From Clostridia bacterium (GTDB lineage Bacteria > Bacillota > Clostridia > Christensenellales > UBA1242), in assembly GCA_016290255.1 (NCBI GenBank), contig JAEETG010000064.1, positions 1-11,550 on the forward strand: a DNA stretch of 11,550 nt. Direction: 5' to 3'. Numbering within the stretch: the first letter of the stretch is position 1; each line of letters starts with the position of its first letter. The notes beneath the pieces were generated by a model. That model was not told where the DNA came from, did no database searches, and saw only the letters and a program-made list of their open reading frames with translations. Position numbers and translations under genes: made by a program. Positions 1 to 6,569 of the stretch are shown piece after piece.

Positions 1-1
1 A

Positions 2-490
2 AAAGAAGATGGGGCACACGGAATTGAAGAAAGAGGAATATACCGCGTTAACCAATTTGAAAAGCAAGAAATGATTGTTATCTGTAAGCCAGAGGAATCA
101 ATGGAGTGGTATAACAAAATGTGGAAATACACTGTTGAGATATTTAGGAACCTAAATGTTCCAGTTCGTCAACTGGAGTGCTGCAGTGGGGATTTGGCAG
201 ACCTTAAGGTTAAATCTTGTGATGTTGAGGCTTGGAGCCCAAGGCAGAAAAAATATTTTGAGGTTGGTTCTTGCTCAACACTTGGAGATGCTCAAGCAAG
301 AAGGCTTGGAATTCGAATTAAGGGAGAAAATGGAAACTATTTCCCACACACCCTAAACAACACAGTTTTGGCATCAACAAGAGCGCTTATTGCAGTATTG
401 GAGAACAACTATCAAGAAGATGGTTCAATTTTGATTCCAAAAGTTTTGCAACCATATATGGGCGGAAAAACAAAAATAGAAAAGAAATAA
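2..490 (+). CDS. serS: Seryl-tRNA synthetase, C-terminal part (5' end outside window)
   Basis: Class II aminoacyl-tRNA synthetase that charges tRNA-Ser with serine in the cytoplasm. The frame is open to the left edge, so the gene starts upstream; the first in-window ATG (71) is internal. Motif 2 is visible in codons before and around it (RGIYRVNQFEKQE, with the ATP-binding Arg), and motif 3 lies near the C-terminus (NNTVLASTRALIAVLENN), followed by the usual family ending LQPYMGG. The GDLADLKVKSCDVEAWSP and FEVGSCSTLGDAQARR segments recall, from memory, the SerRS subgroup shared by archaea and some Clostridia more than the E. coli form. The N-terminal tRNA-binding coiled coil is not in the window. 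radC begins ten bases after the stop, which suggests cotranscription. Identity is very secure; the subgroup is an inference. Confidence 0.96.
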   Translation, partial: KEDGAHGIEERGIYRVNQFEKQEMIVICKPEESMEWYNKMWKYTVEIFRNLNVPVRQLECCSGDLADLKVKSCDVEAWSPRQKKYFEVGSCSTLGDAQARRLGIRIKGENGNYFPHTLNNTVLASTRALIAVLENNYQEDGSILIPKVLQPYMGGKTKIEKK

Positions 491-500
491 AAGGTTTTGT

Positions 501-1187
501 ATGGATAAAAATGAAAACTTGCACTCAGGCCACTATAAAAGGCTTAGAGATAGAGCAATTAACCAAGATATAGCAAAGTTAAGTGAGAGAGAAATTTTGG
601 AACTCACGCTTCAACTTTGTTTCAATCGTGGTGACCTAAATGATTTGTCCGCAAGGCTTTTAAAGCGTTTTAAAAGTTATTACAAAGTTTTGTCTGCATC
701 AAAAGAAGAACTTATGCAAGTTGAGGGAATTGGAGAAAGCGCGGCAGAAAAACTTGTGCTTTTGCCAAAACTCATAAATTATTACGATATGTCCAAAGCA
801 AAACAACAAGATGTTTTTGTTTCTTGCACAAAAGATTGTGTTAGCATTTCTTGTGATTATCTCAAAAACATGGAGCAAGAAAGGCTTTTGATGTTTGTTT
901 TAAATGGAACAGGAAAAGTTATGAAAGAAATTGTTTTGGGAGAAGGCCAAGAAACTTGTGTGAAAGTTAAAACAAACGAAATAATTTTGAAAGCGGTTGA
1001 AAACAAAGCCAGCAAAGTGTTTTTTGCGCACAATCACCCAAACGGGAGCGCAAAACCATCAATGAACGACATTAATTTCACATCTCAAATTGCAAAAGCG
1101 TTGTTTTTTGCTGGAATAAAAGTTGTGGACCACATTATTGTTGCAAAAGATGAAGTGTTTTCATTTAGCATGCAAAATATGTTATAA
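501..1187 (+). CDS. radC: RadC family JAB1/MPN-domain protein
   Basis: RadC/UPF0758 family protein of 228 residues, close to full family length. The N-terminal part carries a helix-hairpin-helix-like segment (LMQVEGIGESAAEKL, about residues 72-86). The C-terminal MPN domain has the complete JAMM zinc motif H-x-H-x7-S-x2-D: H177, H179, S187, D190. The fold is that of metal-dependent isopeptidases, but the true substrate of RadC is unknown, and the old link to DNA repair rests on a misassigned E. coli mutation. The start at 501 has a purine-rich AAAAGG site about eight bases upstream that overlaps the serS stop region. The tight spacing suggests one transcript with serS. A hairpin follows the stop. 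Identification is secure; function in the cell is not. Confidence 0.95.
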   Translation: MDKNENLHSGHYKRLRDRAINQDIAKLSEREILELTLQLCFNRGDLNDLSARLLKRFKSYYKVLSASKEELMQVEGIGESAAEKLVLLPKLINYYDMSKAKQQDVFVSCTKDCVSISCDYLKNMEQERLLMFVLNGTGKVMKEIVLGEGQETCVKVKTNEIILKAVENKASKVFFAHNHPNGSAKPSMNDINFTSQIAKALFFAGIKVVDHIIVAKDEVFSFSMQNML

Positions 1188-1216
1188 AAAAGATTTAGCA
1201 AAAGGCTAAGTCTTTT
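1188..1216 (+). terminator. Weak terminator or attenuator hairpin between radC and the U32 gene
   Basis: Arms 1188-1199 and 1205-1216 can form a 12-bp stem with one G-U pair and a five-base loop, directly after the radC stop. The following tract is TTTTAGTTT, which is weaker than the other terminators here. No convincing promoter lies between it and the next gene, so it may only lower expression of that gene. Confidence 0.5.
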
Positions 1217-1233
1217 AGTTTAAGGAGAAAAAA

Positions 1234-3549
1234 ATGAATAAGTTAGAAATTTTGGCGCCAGCAGGCAATATGGAGAACTTAACTGCCTCAATAAACAGTG
1301 GAGCAGATGCTGTTTATTTGGGACTTCAAAACTTCAATGCCAGAATGTCGGCAGACAATTTCACCACAGAGAACATATCTGAAGTGGTGAAAAAATGCCA
1401 CAGCCTTGGCGTTAAGGTTTTTGTGACTGTTAACACGCTGGTGTCTAATGAAGAAATGCCTAAAATGATTGAAACAGTGCGTGCGTGCGTTGATGCAAAA
1501 GTGGACGCTTATCTTGTTCAGGACCTGGGTGTTTTTAATGTTTTGAAAACTTGTTTTCCTGGCATTTGTTTGCACGCATCCACACAATTAGGCGTTCATA
1601 ACCTGGAAGGTGCAAAAATGGCAGAAAAAATGGGCTTTTCTCGCATTGTTCTTTCAAGGGAAGCAAAACTTAGTGACATAAAAGAAATAAGAGATAACAC
1701 AAACCTTGAAATTGAATATTTTGTGCAAGGGGCACTTTGCATTGCTTTTTCTGGAAATTGTTATTTTAGCGGAATGGTTTTGGGCGAAAGCGGAAACAGA
1801 GGAAGATGCAAACAGTTTTGCCGCATGAAATACAAAACAAGCACAGATGGCGAAGAAAGTTATCTTTTGTCTGCAAGAGATTTGTGCTTATTGAAAAACT
1901 TAAAAAATCTCATTGATGCCGGAGTCACAAGTTTTAAGATTGAAGGAAGGCTTAGGCACGCTGGCTACGTTGCTCAAAGCGTTAGTTCATATAGAGTGGC
2001 CATCGATTCCATTTTGCAAGACAAAAAGTTTGACATAGAAAAAGAAAAGCAAAATTTAACAAAAGCATTTAGCCGCGGAAAGTTTTTGGAAGATGCTTAT
2101 CTTTTTGATGGGACTGTAGACGATGTTGTGAACAAAGATGTTCAAAATCACACTGGGGTGAGAATTGGAAAAGTTTTGAAAACAGAAAACTTCAAAGATT
2201 TATTCCGCGTGACAATTCAAAGTGACTATCAAATATCTTCAGGCGACGGTTTAAAGTTTTTTGAAGACGGAAAAGAGGTTGCAAGCGTTGGCGTTGGAAA
2301 TGTTGACGCCATTTCAAACGGAAAATATCAAATCTACACAAAGAGAAATTTGAAACCAAACTATGATGTGAACTTGATTCTAGATAGCAAAATGGAAGAA
2401 AAACTCTTGAATAAAACAAAAAAAGTTGATTTTTCAGCACAAATTTTTGCAAATGCGAATAACCCACTAAAGGTTTGCTTCACTTTTGATGGGAAACAGA
2501 TTGAATATGTTTCTGACATTATTTCTGAAAAAGCAAAAAATGCAGCCCTTTCAAAAGAAGATATTTCAATGCAGTTTTCCAAAGTTGGTGGAACAATTTT
2601 TGAGGCAAAAAATGTTGAAACTAAAACTGATGGAGTGTTCTTGCCAAAAAGCATGTTAAACCAATTTAGAAGAGATGCTTTAGAGTTTTTAACTCAAAAA
2701 ATTGTTGAGCAAAATGAAAAAGATATTTGTGCAAAAGTGGATAACAAGAAAATTGAAGAACTTCAAAAACTTTGTGAAGGTGTGAAAACAAATCTTCCTT
2801 TCAAAAACATTGTTGTTGTCAATGAAGAAACGCAAAATTTTGTTGAAAAGGAAAAAAACACTTTGTATGTTTTAAGCCCAAAACTTTTGTGCGAAAAATC
2901 TGTTGATGATTTCAAGAAAAATTTTAAAGGACTTTGTGTTGGTTTGGAAACTCCGAACCTTGCAAATAACAAAGATACAAAAATGCTTAAATCCATTTTG
3001 GAGAAAAACAAAGACCTATGTGTTGTTGCAAACAATTTGTATGGTTTATCTTTTTTAAAATCCCACAAAGTGATTGCGGGAATAAATATGAACATTTTCA
3101 ATAACTACGCAATTTCTTATTTAAATTCCTGTGGTGTTTGTGGATTTATTGTTTCAACAGAGCAACAAAAAGAAAACATTAAAGGAGTGGAAAACTTTTT
3201 TGTTTATTCTTTGGGGTTTGTGCCCCTTATGACTTTTGCTCATTGCCCATACAAAACAGTGAGTGGGGGCAGTTGCAAAAATTGCACATTTGATGGAAAG
3301 CTCACTTATTATGATGTGAAGAACAACCCATACAAAATTTACCGTTATCAAATGAGCCAATGTTACTTCAAACTTCTGCACAGCCACCTTGTGAACAATT
3401 TGGGGTATGTGGATTTGCCAAAATATGTTGACATAAATGGTTTAACTGAAAAACAAATAGGGCTTGTTTGTGATGCTCTTTACAATAATAAAAAGATATC
3501 TCTAACACAAAGAGATATCTTTGGGAAAATTAATCATCAAGTTAAATAA
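1234..3549 (+). CDS. U32 family protein, RlhA/YdcP type (putative 23S rRNA hydroxylase, annotated as collagenase-like peptidase)
   Basis: Long (771 aa) U32-family protein. In E. coli the related YdcP/RlhA is needed for hydroxylation of 23S rRNA C2501, and TrhP (YegQ) for tRNA hydroxylation; the 'peptidase' name is historical. The N-terminal part begins with the typical LEILAPAGNMENL and contains the U32 signature around residues 161-180 (E161, G166, C169, S173-G174, C176). C169, C176, C192 and C196 match the four Cys thought to hold an iron-sulfur cluster. The middle region (about 300-490) probably corresponds to DUF3656. The C-terminal part has a second Cys group (C671, C681, C684) in HCPYKTVSGGSCKNC. 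Start supported by AAGGAG six to seven bases upstream. The stop abuts the stop of the opposing gene, and the last 20 codons overlap a hairpin. RlhA function is inferred by family. Confidence 0.93.
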   Translation: MNKLEILAPAGNMENLTASINSGADAVYLGLQNFNARMSADNFTTENISEVVKKCHSLGVKVFVTVNTLVSNEEMPKMIETVRACVDAKVDAYLVQDLGVFNVLKTCFPGICLHASTQLGVHNLEGAKMAEKMGFSRIVLSREAKLSDIKEIRDNTNLEIEYFVQGALCIAFSGNCYFSGMVLGESGNRGRCKQFCRMKYKTSTDGEESYLLSARDLCLLKNLKNLIDAGVTSFKIEGRLRHAGYVAQSVSSYRVAIDSILQDKKFDIEKEKQNLTKAFSRGKFLEDAYLFDGTVDDVVNKDVQNHTGVRIGKVLKTENFKDLFRVTIQSDYQISSGDGLKFFEDGKEVASVGVGNVDAISNGKYQIYTKRNLKPNYDVNLILDSKMEEKLLNKTKKVDFSAQIFANANNPLKVCFTFDGKQIEYVSDIISEKAKNAALSKEDISMQFSKVGGTIFEAKNVETKTDGVFLPKSMLNQFRRDALEFLTQKIVEQNEKDICAKVDNKKIEELQKLCEGVKTNLPFKNIVVVNEETQNFVEKEKNTLYVLSPKLLCEKSVDDFKKNFKGLCVGLETPNLANNKDTKMLKSILEKNKDLCVVANNLYGLSFLKSHKVIAGINMNIFNNYAISYLNSCGVCGFIVSTEQQKENIKGVENFFVYSLGFVPLMTFAHCPYKTVSGGSCKNCTFDGKLTYYDVKNNPYKIYRYQMSQCYFKLLHSHLVNNLGYVDLPKYVDINGLTEKQIGLVCDALYNNKKISLTQRDIFGKINHQVK
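3492..3522 (-). terminator. Terminator hairpin for the 3550-4197 gene, inside the U32 coding region
   Basis: Perfect 12-bp inverted repeat, arms 3492-3503 and 3511-3522, loop of seven. Read on the minus strand it lies about 28 bases after the stop of the membrane-protein gene and runs into a T-rich tract (TTTTTATTATT). Read on the plus strand it is followed by GGG, so it looks like a minus-strand terminator encoded within the 3' end of the opposing gene. Confidence 0.7.
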
Positions 3550-4197
3550 TTATGATTTCCTTGCCTTTTTTGGGGCAGGGATTTCTTTTGTTTTTGAAAC
3601 ATTTTTGTTTGCTTGTTTATTTGTTGGTTTTGGAGGAACAGGGTTGGTAAATGTTATTTTTGCATTAACCATTTGTTTAAATTTTTTGCGAATATGTATA
3701 TGATTTATGAGGCCTAAAAATATCACATCAACAGCCTCCCACACAAACACCCAACTCGCAATATCTAGCATTTCCAGCCACTGGCTTTGCGCAACTGTTC
3801 CCAAAAAAGTGTAGAGTGCAAAAATTGCAAAGCCAATTAGTAGCAAGAATAATCCTTGCTTAACGCTAACCCAAAAGTTTCGATTTGAGATTTCAAGTTT
3901 TGTCAAATAAAAACTATCCAAAATGTTTTCAAACTTTTGTCTTCTTTCTTCTGTTGGGTTTTCTGTGTGAATTAAAATTTCAATTTTGTCATTGGGTGTT
4001 GCTTCTTCCATGACACTATCAAAAACCTGCTCAAGTTCTGGGTTTAGGAACCTGCTGCCACGAACAGAAAAAGGTGAATAGAGTTGTTCGTGTGAAAGTT
4101 GCATTTCAAACAACAAATCTCCTTTTTCATTTCGTTTCAACTGGGATTTTCTTTTATGACTTGCTTTTTGAATTAATGCTTTAAAAGAGTTAAACAT
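3550..4197 (-). CDS. Conserved hypothetical membrane protein, two transmembrane helices
   Basis: 215-residue protein of unknown function. The N-terminal cytoplasmic-looking part (1-110) is charged and contains a segment NDKIEILIHTENPTEERRQ that recalls a family of Clostridia proteins I know only as hypothetical. Two hydrophobic helices follow at about 113-135 and 144-166, the second with the pattern WVFVWEAVDVIFLG, then a basic stretch (HIRKKFKQM) and a Lys/Pro/Ala-rich, probably disordered tail (about 185-215). No signal peptide is seen. The start has an excellent site (AGGAGG, four to five bases before ATG). It has its own promoter (4228-4256) and terminator, so it looks monocistronic. The stop touches the stop of the U32 gene. 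Secure as a gene; role unknown. Confidence 0.88.
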   Translation of the reverse strand: MFNSFKALIQKASHKRKSQLKRNEKGDLLFEMQLSHEQLYSPFSVRGSRFLNPELEQVFDSVMEEATPNDKIEILIHTENPTEERRQKFENILDSFYLTKLEISNRNFWVSVKQGLFLLLIGFAIFALYTFLGTVAQSQWLEMLDIASWVFVWEAVDVIFLGLINHIHIRKKFKQMVNAKITFTNPVPPKPTNKQANKNVSKTKEIPAPKKARKS

Positions 4198-4227
4198 TTT
4201 ACCTCCTAAAATATTTCTTATGTTTTA

Positions 4228-4256
4228 ATGATATAAAAAAACAAATTTAAAGTCAA
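4228..4256 (-). promoter_or_regulatory. Sigma-A type promoter for the 3550-4197 membrane protein
   Basis: On the minus strand: -35 TTGACT (4251-4256), 17-base spacer, -10 TATCAT (4228-4233), about 30 bases before the start codon. The spacing is ideal and the -35 box is one base from consensus. Confidence 0.72.
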
Positions 4257-4271
4257 CTTTATATAAATATA

Positions 4272-4301
4272 AAAAAGATATCTTTTATGAGATATCTTTT
4301 T
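4272..4301 (-). terminator. Terminator of the 4300-4884 gene
   Basis: Perfect 12-bp inverted repeat, arms 4272-4283 and 4290-4301, loop of six, overlapping the stop codon of the minus-strand gene and followed by a T-rich run (minus strand). Its arms share the core AAAGATATCT / AGATATCTTT with the hairpin at 3492-3522. Confidence 0.85.
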
Positions 4302-4884
4302 AAAATTTTCTGGATTTTTCCACAATGTCATTTTTGATGATCACTTTTGGTTTCTTATTTATTGTTTTTTCGCTTTCTTTGTCACAAAATTTGTAACATT
4401 TTGTCAGTGTTTTGCTGGCAAAATCACAGAACTTAACAATTTCATCGCAAGATTTTGGTGTGTCTAAACTCATGTCAAAGCTCTTTAATTTATTTTTCAT
4501 ATCGTGGTGTTCTTGCGAGCCTTCCACCCATTTTCCTTTAAGTTCAATGCATCTATCATTATTGGTTCTTATGTCGTTTTCTAACAAACTTATAGTATAG
4601 ACATCAAGTTGGGTTATTGCATATTTTCCAGATTCATAATCACCATATTTATATTCGTCTTTAATTTGCCTGCCAATTTTTTGTCTTGCAGAACTTCCAT
4701 CGCAAGAATTAAAAACATCGCCATAGATAAGATCTTTAAAACGAGTGCCTTCTTCATTGAAAACAATGGGAACAATTGTGATATTTTTTCCGATTTGAAG
4801 TTTAACAAAATAAAGATCTTTTGGCAAATAATATTCTTCTTCAATTTTACTAATCATATCTTTTAATTTTTCTATTGCTTTCAT
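4300..4884 (-). CDS. Hypothetical protein with C-terminal cysteine group
   Basis: 194-residue protein that I do not recognise. There is no signal peptide or membrane helix, so it is probably cytoplasmic. The N-terminus is a short charged helix (1-20), followed by a likely beta-rich region (about 24-60: DLYFVKLQIGKNITIVPIVF). Cysteines sit at 61, 112, 146, 153, 163 and 167; the last four have spacing C-x6-C-x9-C-x3-C, which could bind a metal but does not match a motif I can name. The C-terminus is Lys-rich. The start is supported by AAGGCGGTGA, one mismatch from the ideal site, and by a very good promoter just upstream (4913-4941). A terminator overlaps the stop, so it is probably a single-gene unit. 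Confidence applies to its being a gene; function unknown. Confidence 0.82.
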   Translation of the reverse strand: MKAIEKLKDMISKIEEEYYLPKDLYFVKLQIGKNITIVPIVFNEEGTRFKDLIYGDVFNSCDGSSARQKIGRQIKDEYKYGDYESGKYAITQLDVYTISLLENDIRTNNDRCIELKGKWVEGSQEHHDMKNKLKSFDMSLDTPKSCDEIVKFCDFASKTLTKCYKFCDKESEKTINKKPKVIIKNDIVEKSRKF

Positions 4885-4912
4885 ATGCTTTCACCGCCTT
4901 TATGTTAAAAGT

Positions 4913-4941
4913 AGTATATCACAGGTTGAAAAAGGTGTCAA
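4913..4941 (-). promoter_or_regulatory. Near-consensus promoter for the 4300-4884 gene
   Basis: Minus strand: consensus -35 TTGACA (4936-4941), 17-base spacer ending in an extended TGn, -10 TATACT (4913-4918). It lies about 30 bases before the start codon. One of the strongest-looking promoters in the window. Confidence 0.85.
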
Positions 4942-4955
4942 TGCTCCAAAAATAA

Positions 4956-4982
4956 AAAATAGTGCTTTCAAAGCACTATTTT
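4956..4982 (-). terminator. Terminator of the transglutaminase-like gene
   Basis: Stem AAAATAGTGC/GCACTATTTT (4956-4965 and 4973-4982) with loop TTTCAAA, immediately after the TGA stop on the minus strand and followed by TTTTATTTTT-like sequence. Rho-independent type. Confidence 0.85.
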
Positions 4983-4983
4983 A

Positions 4984-5835
4984 TCACATTGCTTTTTCAA
5001 CTTCTGTTGTGTTCACTTCAGCCTTTTTTGCTTTCACTTTGTTTGAGTTTGCGTAAATAATTTTTTGACCCTTATTTTCAATCTGTAATGGTTTTTCTCC
5101 CAAAATCATGTCTCTTGGATGTTCTTTGGACTTAAGAGATACAAAGATTTCTTGTGCGGGGTCAAACAAAAGATAGGTTTTTCCTGGCACTTGTGTTTCA
5201 ATGCAGAATGCATGTGCTTCTGGGCCATTGCCAAAATCCACATGTGATGCTGTGATATATGATGATTCATATCCACCCATAATCAAAAGATTATGAGCAA
5301 TGCTTGCATGTTCTGCACACATGGCACAATGTTTTCCTTTTAGAACGGAAATAGAAGGAATATCTTTTATATTGTTGTTTATCCTTTCTTCATCGGCATT
5401 TTTTGGTGTTAGAAGTTGTTCGCGTAGATCAGTGTTGCCTCTAAAATCACCAAAATAGGATGTCAAAGTGTCCAGTATTGCAATGTGATGACTTATTATC
5501 TCTGGTTCATCTGGTTTATTTTCTCTTCTCTTTCTATACTCGTCGAAAAAAGTGATATATAATGATCGTGAGTTCAGTTTAAATGCATAATCTCCTATGC
5601 CAAAGTTAGCACTAATTTTTTCATCATGTCTAAAAAATCCATTTTGGTCAGCGTTATCTTCCAAACTTTTTATAAATTTAAAAATTTCTTTTTCTCTTTC
5701 TTCAGGGTCATCAATGCTTGCAATTCTTAAAAATTCTTCGTGGCAATTTTCCTGCCCATATCTTGCAGTGTTTTCAACATATTGATAAACCTCTTTGTCA
5801 CCTTTTTTTGTTAAATACTTTCTTTTTTCTTCCAT
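4984..5835 (-). CDS. Transglutaminase-like (papain-fold) protein
   Basis: 283-residue protein with a transglutaminase-like cysteine enzyme core in its second half. The helix CAEHASIAHNLLIMGG (C173 onward) follows the family pattern C-x3-A-x5-L-L-x3-G; H208 lies in EAHAFCIE and D225 in YLLFDPAQ, giving a complete Cys-His-Asp triad in the usual order and spacing. C170 is a nearby second cysteine. The first 150 residues are charged and largely helical and match nothing I recognise; the C-terminus (about 265-283) is a Lys/Glu tail. There is no signal peptide or membrane helix, so it probably works inside the cell. Such domains can be peptidases, amidases or crosslinkers; the substrate cannot be read here. 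Start supported by AAAGGA seven bases upstream. It ends in TGA followed by a terminator. It lies 57 bases from the SHOCT gene, with a terminator between. Confidence 0.87.
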   Translation of the reverse strand: MEEKRKYLTKKGDKEVYQYVENTARYGQENCHEEFLRIASIDDPEEREKEIFKFIKSLEDNADQNGFFRHDEKISANFGIGDYAFKLNSRSLYITFFDEYRKRRENKPDEPEIISHHIAILDTLTSYFGDFRGNTDLREQLLTPKNADEERINNNIKDIPSISVLKGKHCAMCAEHASIAHNLLIMGGYESSYITASHVDFGNGPEAHAFCIETQVPGKTYLLFDPAQEIFVSLKSKEHPRDMILGEKPLQIENKGQKIIYANSNKVKAKKAEVNTTEVEKAM

Positions 5836-5861
5836 AATTTTTCCTTTATTATTTTGATAAT

Positions 5862-5894
5862 AAAAAAGTTGGCTATTTCAGCCAAAACTTTTTT
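5862..5894 (-). terminator. Terminator of the SHOCT membrane protein gene
   Basis: Inverted repeat with arms about 5862-5874 and 5880-5894 (AAAAAAGTTGGCT against AGCCAAAACTTTTTT, a two-base bulge), overlapping the stop codon of the minus-strand gene and followed by TTTTTTATTATC on that strand. Confidence 0.8.
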
Positions 5895-6420
5895 ATTTTG
5901 TGTGTTTAGCAAGAGTTGCTTTTTTGGCTTCAGCAAATTCGTCTTCGTTGATGAGGCCTTTGTCTAGCATTCCTTTAAGTTCACTAAGCTCTTCTTCCAA
6001 AGATTTTTGTTGAGCGTTTGTTTGTTGAGTTTGAGCACCTGCTGCTCTTTCTTTTGCCAAAAATCCAAAAACTGAGGCAACAATTAATAGTACTGTTGGA
6101 AGCAGGAACACAATGATTGATGTCATCAGCATTTCTGAACCAACTGCGTGTGCGAAAAGATAAATTTGAAGTGCTCCACATAGTGCTGTTGCAACACTTA
6201 GGCAAATGGCACCTTTTCTTGCTTGTTTAACGCTTAAAGACGCGCCAACAATTCCGGCAATTGCACCCAAAAATGCCACCCATCCCAAAATGTTCAAAAC
6301 ATTTGCTCCAGCTGTTATAATGCTTAGTGCGTTTCCAGTGATTCCACAAACAAATCCCCAGAAAAGGCTGAACAAACTACCAATAAGTCCACAAATAAGT
6401 GATGTTATACTTCTTCTCAT
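5893..6420 (-). CDS. Four-helix membrane protein with C-terminal SHOCT domain
   Basis: 175-residue protein: four hydrophobic helices at about 4-28, 38-61, 68-92 and 99-121, then a Gln/Ala-rich linker (about 126-138) and a SHOCT module (LEEELSELKGMLDKGLINEDEFAEAKK, about 140-166). SHOCT modules are short C-terminal helices found on many bacterial membrane proteins and thought to mediate oligomerisation; the helix bundle resembles DUF4064-type proteins. I chose the ATG at 6420: AAGGAGAT lies at 6427-6434, six to eight bases from it. A TTG two codons upstream (6426) would almost touch that site and is less likely. It has its own promoter (6450-6478) and terminator. Location: cytoplasmic membrane. 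Role unknown, although such proteins are sometimes linked to envelope stress. Confidence 0.88.
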   Translation of the reverse strand: MRRSITSLICGLIGSLFSLFWGFVCGITGNALSIITAGANVLNILGWVAFLGAIAGIVGASLSVKQARKGAICLSVATALCGALQIYLFAHAVGSEMLMTSIIVFLLPTVLLIVASVFGFLAKERAAGAQTQQTNAQQKSLEEELSELKGMLDKGLINEDEFAEAKKATLAKHTK

Positions 6421-6426
6421 ATCCAA

Positions 6427-6434
6427 ATCTCCTT
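6427..6434 (-). promoter_or_regulatory. Ribosome binding site deciding the start of the SHOCT gene
   Basis: AAGGAGAT on the minus strand. Its spacing fits the ATG at 6418-6420 and is too short for the in-frame TTG at 6424-6426, so the protein is 175 residues and not 177. Confidence 0.75.
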
Positions 6435-6449
6435 ATATATTATGTATAA

Positions 6450-6478
6450 ATTATATAACATTAAAATATTTTATGCAA
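6450..6478 (-). promoter_or_regulatory. Promoter of the SHOCT membrane protein
   Basis: Minus strand: -35 TTGCAT (6473-6478), 17-base spacer, perfect -10 TATAAT (6450-6455). It is divergent from the promoter at 6512-6540, with only 33 bases between the two -35 boxes. Confidence 0.8.
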
Positions 6479-6511
6479 CCAAAAATGAAGATAATATTAA
6501 AAACTAACATA

Positions 6512-6540
6512 TTGCAATTTTTTCCATATTGTGATAAAAT
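6512..6540 (+). promoter_or_regulatory. Promoter of the 6570 gene
   Basis: -35 TTGCAA (6512-6517), 17-base spacer ending in extended TGA, -10 TAAAAT (6535-6540), about 30 bases before the ATG at 6570. Back to back with the SHOCT gene promoter. Confidence 0.75.
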
Positions 6541-6569
6541 AGGAAAAGAAACAAAAAGGAGCTAAAGCC

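Noticed and set aside
1157..1188. Possible promoter for the U32 gene (TTTTCA and TATAAA with TGn)
   Set aside because: The spacer is about 19 bases, the -35 box is poor and it overlaps the end of radC and the hairpin; readthrough from radC is as likely.
6421..6426. TTG start for the SHOCT membrane protein
   Set aside because: It would lie within a base or so of the AAGGAGAT site; the ATG two codons later has proper spacing.
6206..6565. Plus-strand frame over the SHOCT gene
   Set aside because: It is antisense to a well-supported membrane protein, has no ribosome site, and its translation has no protein-like pattern.
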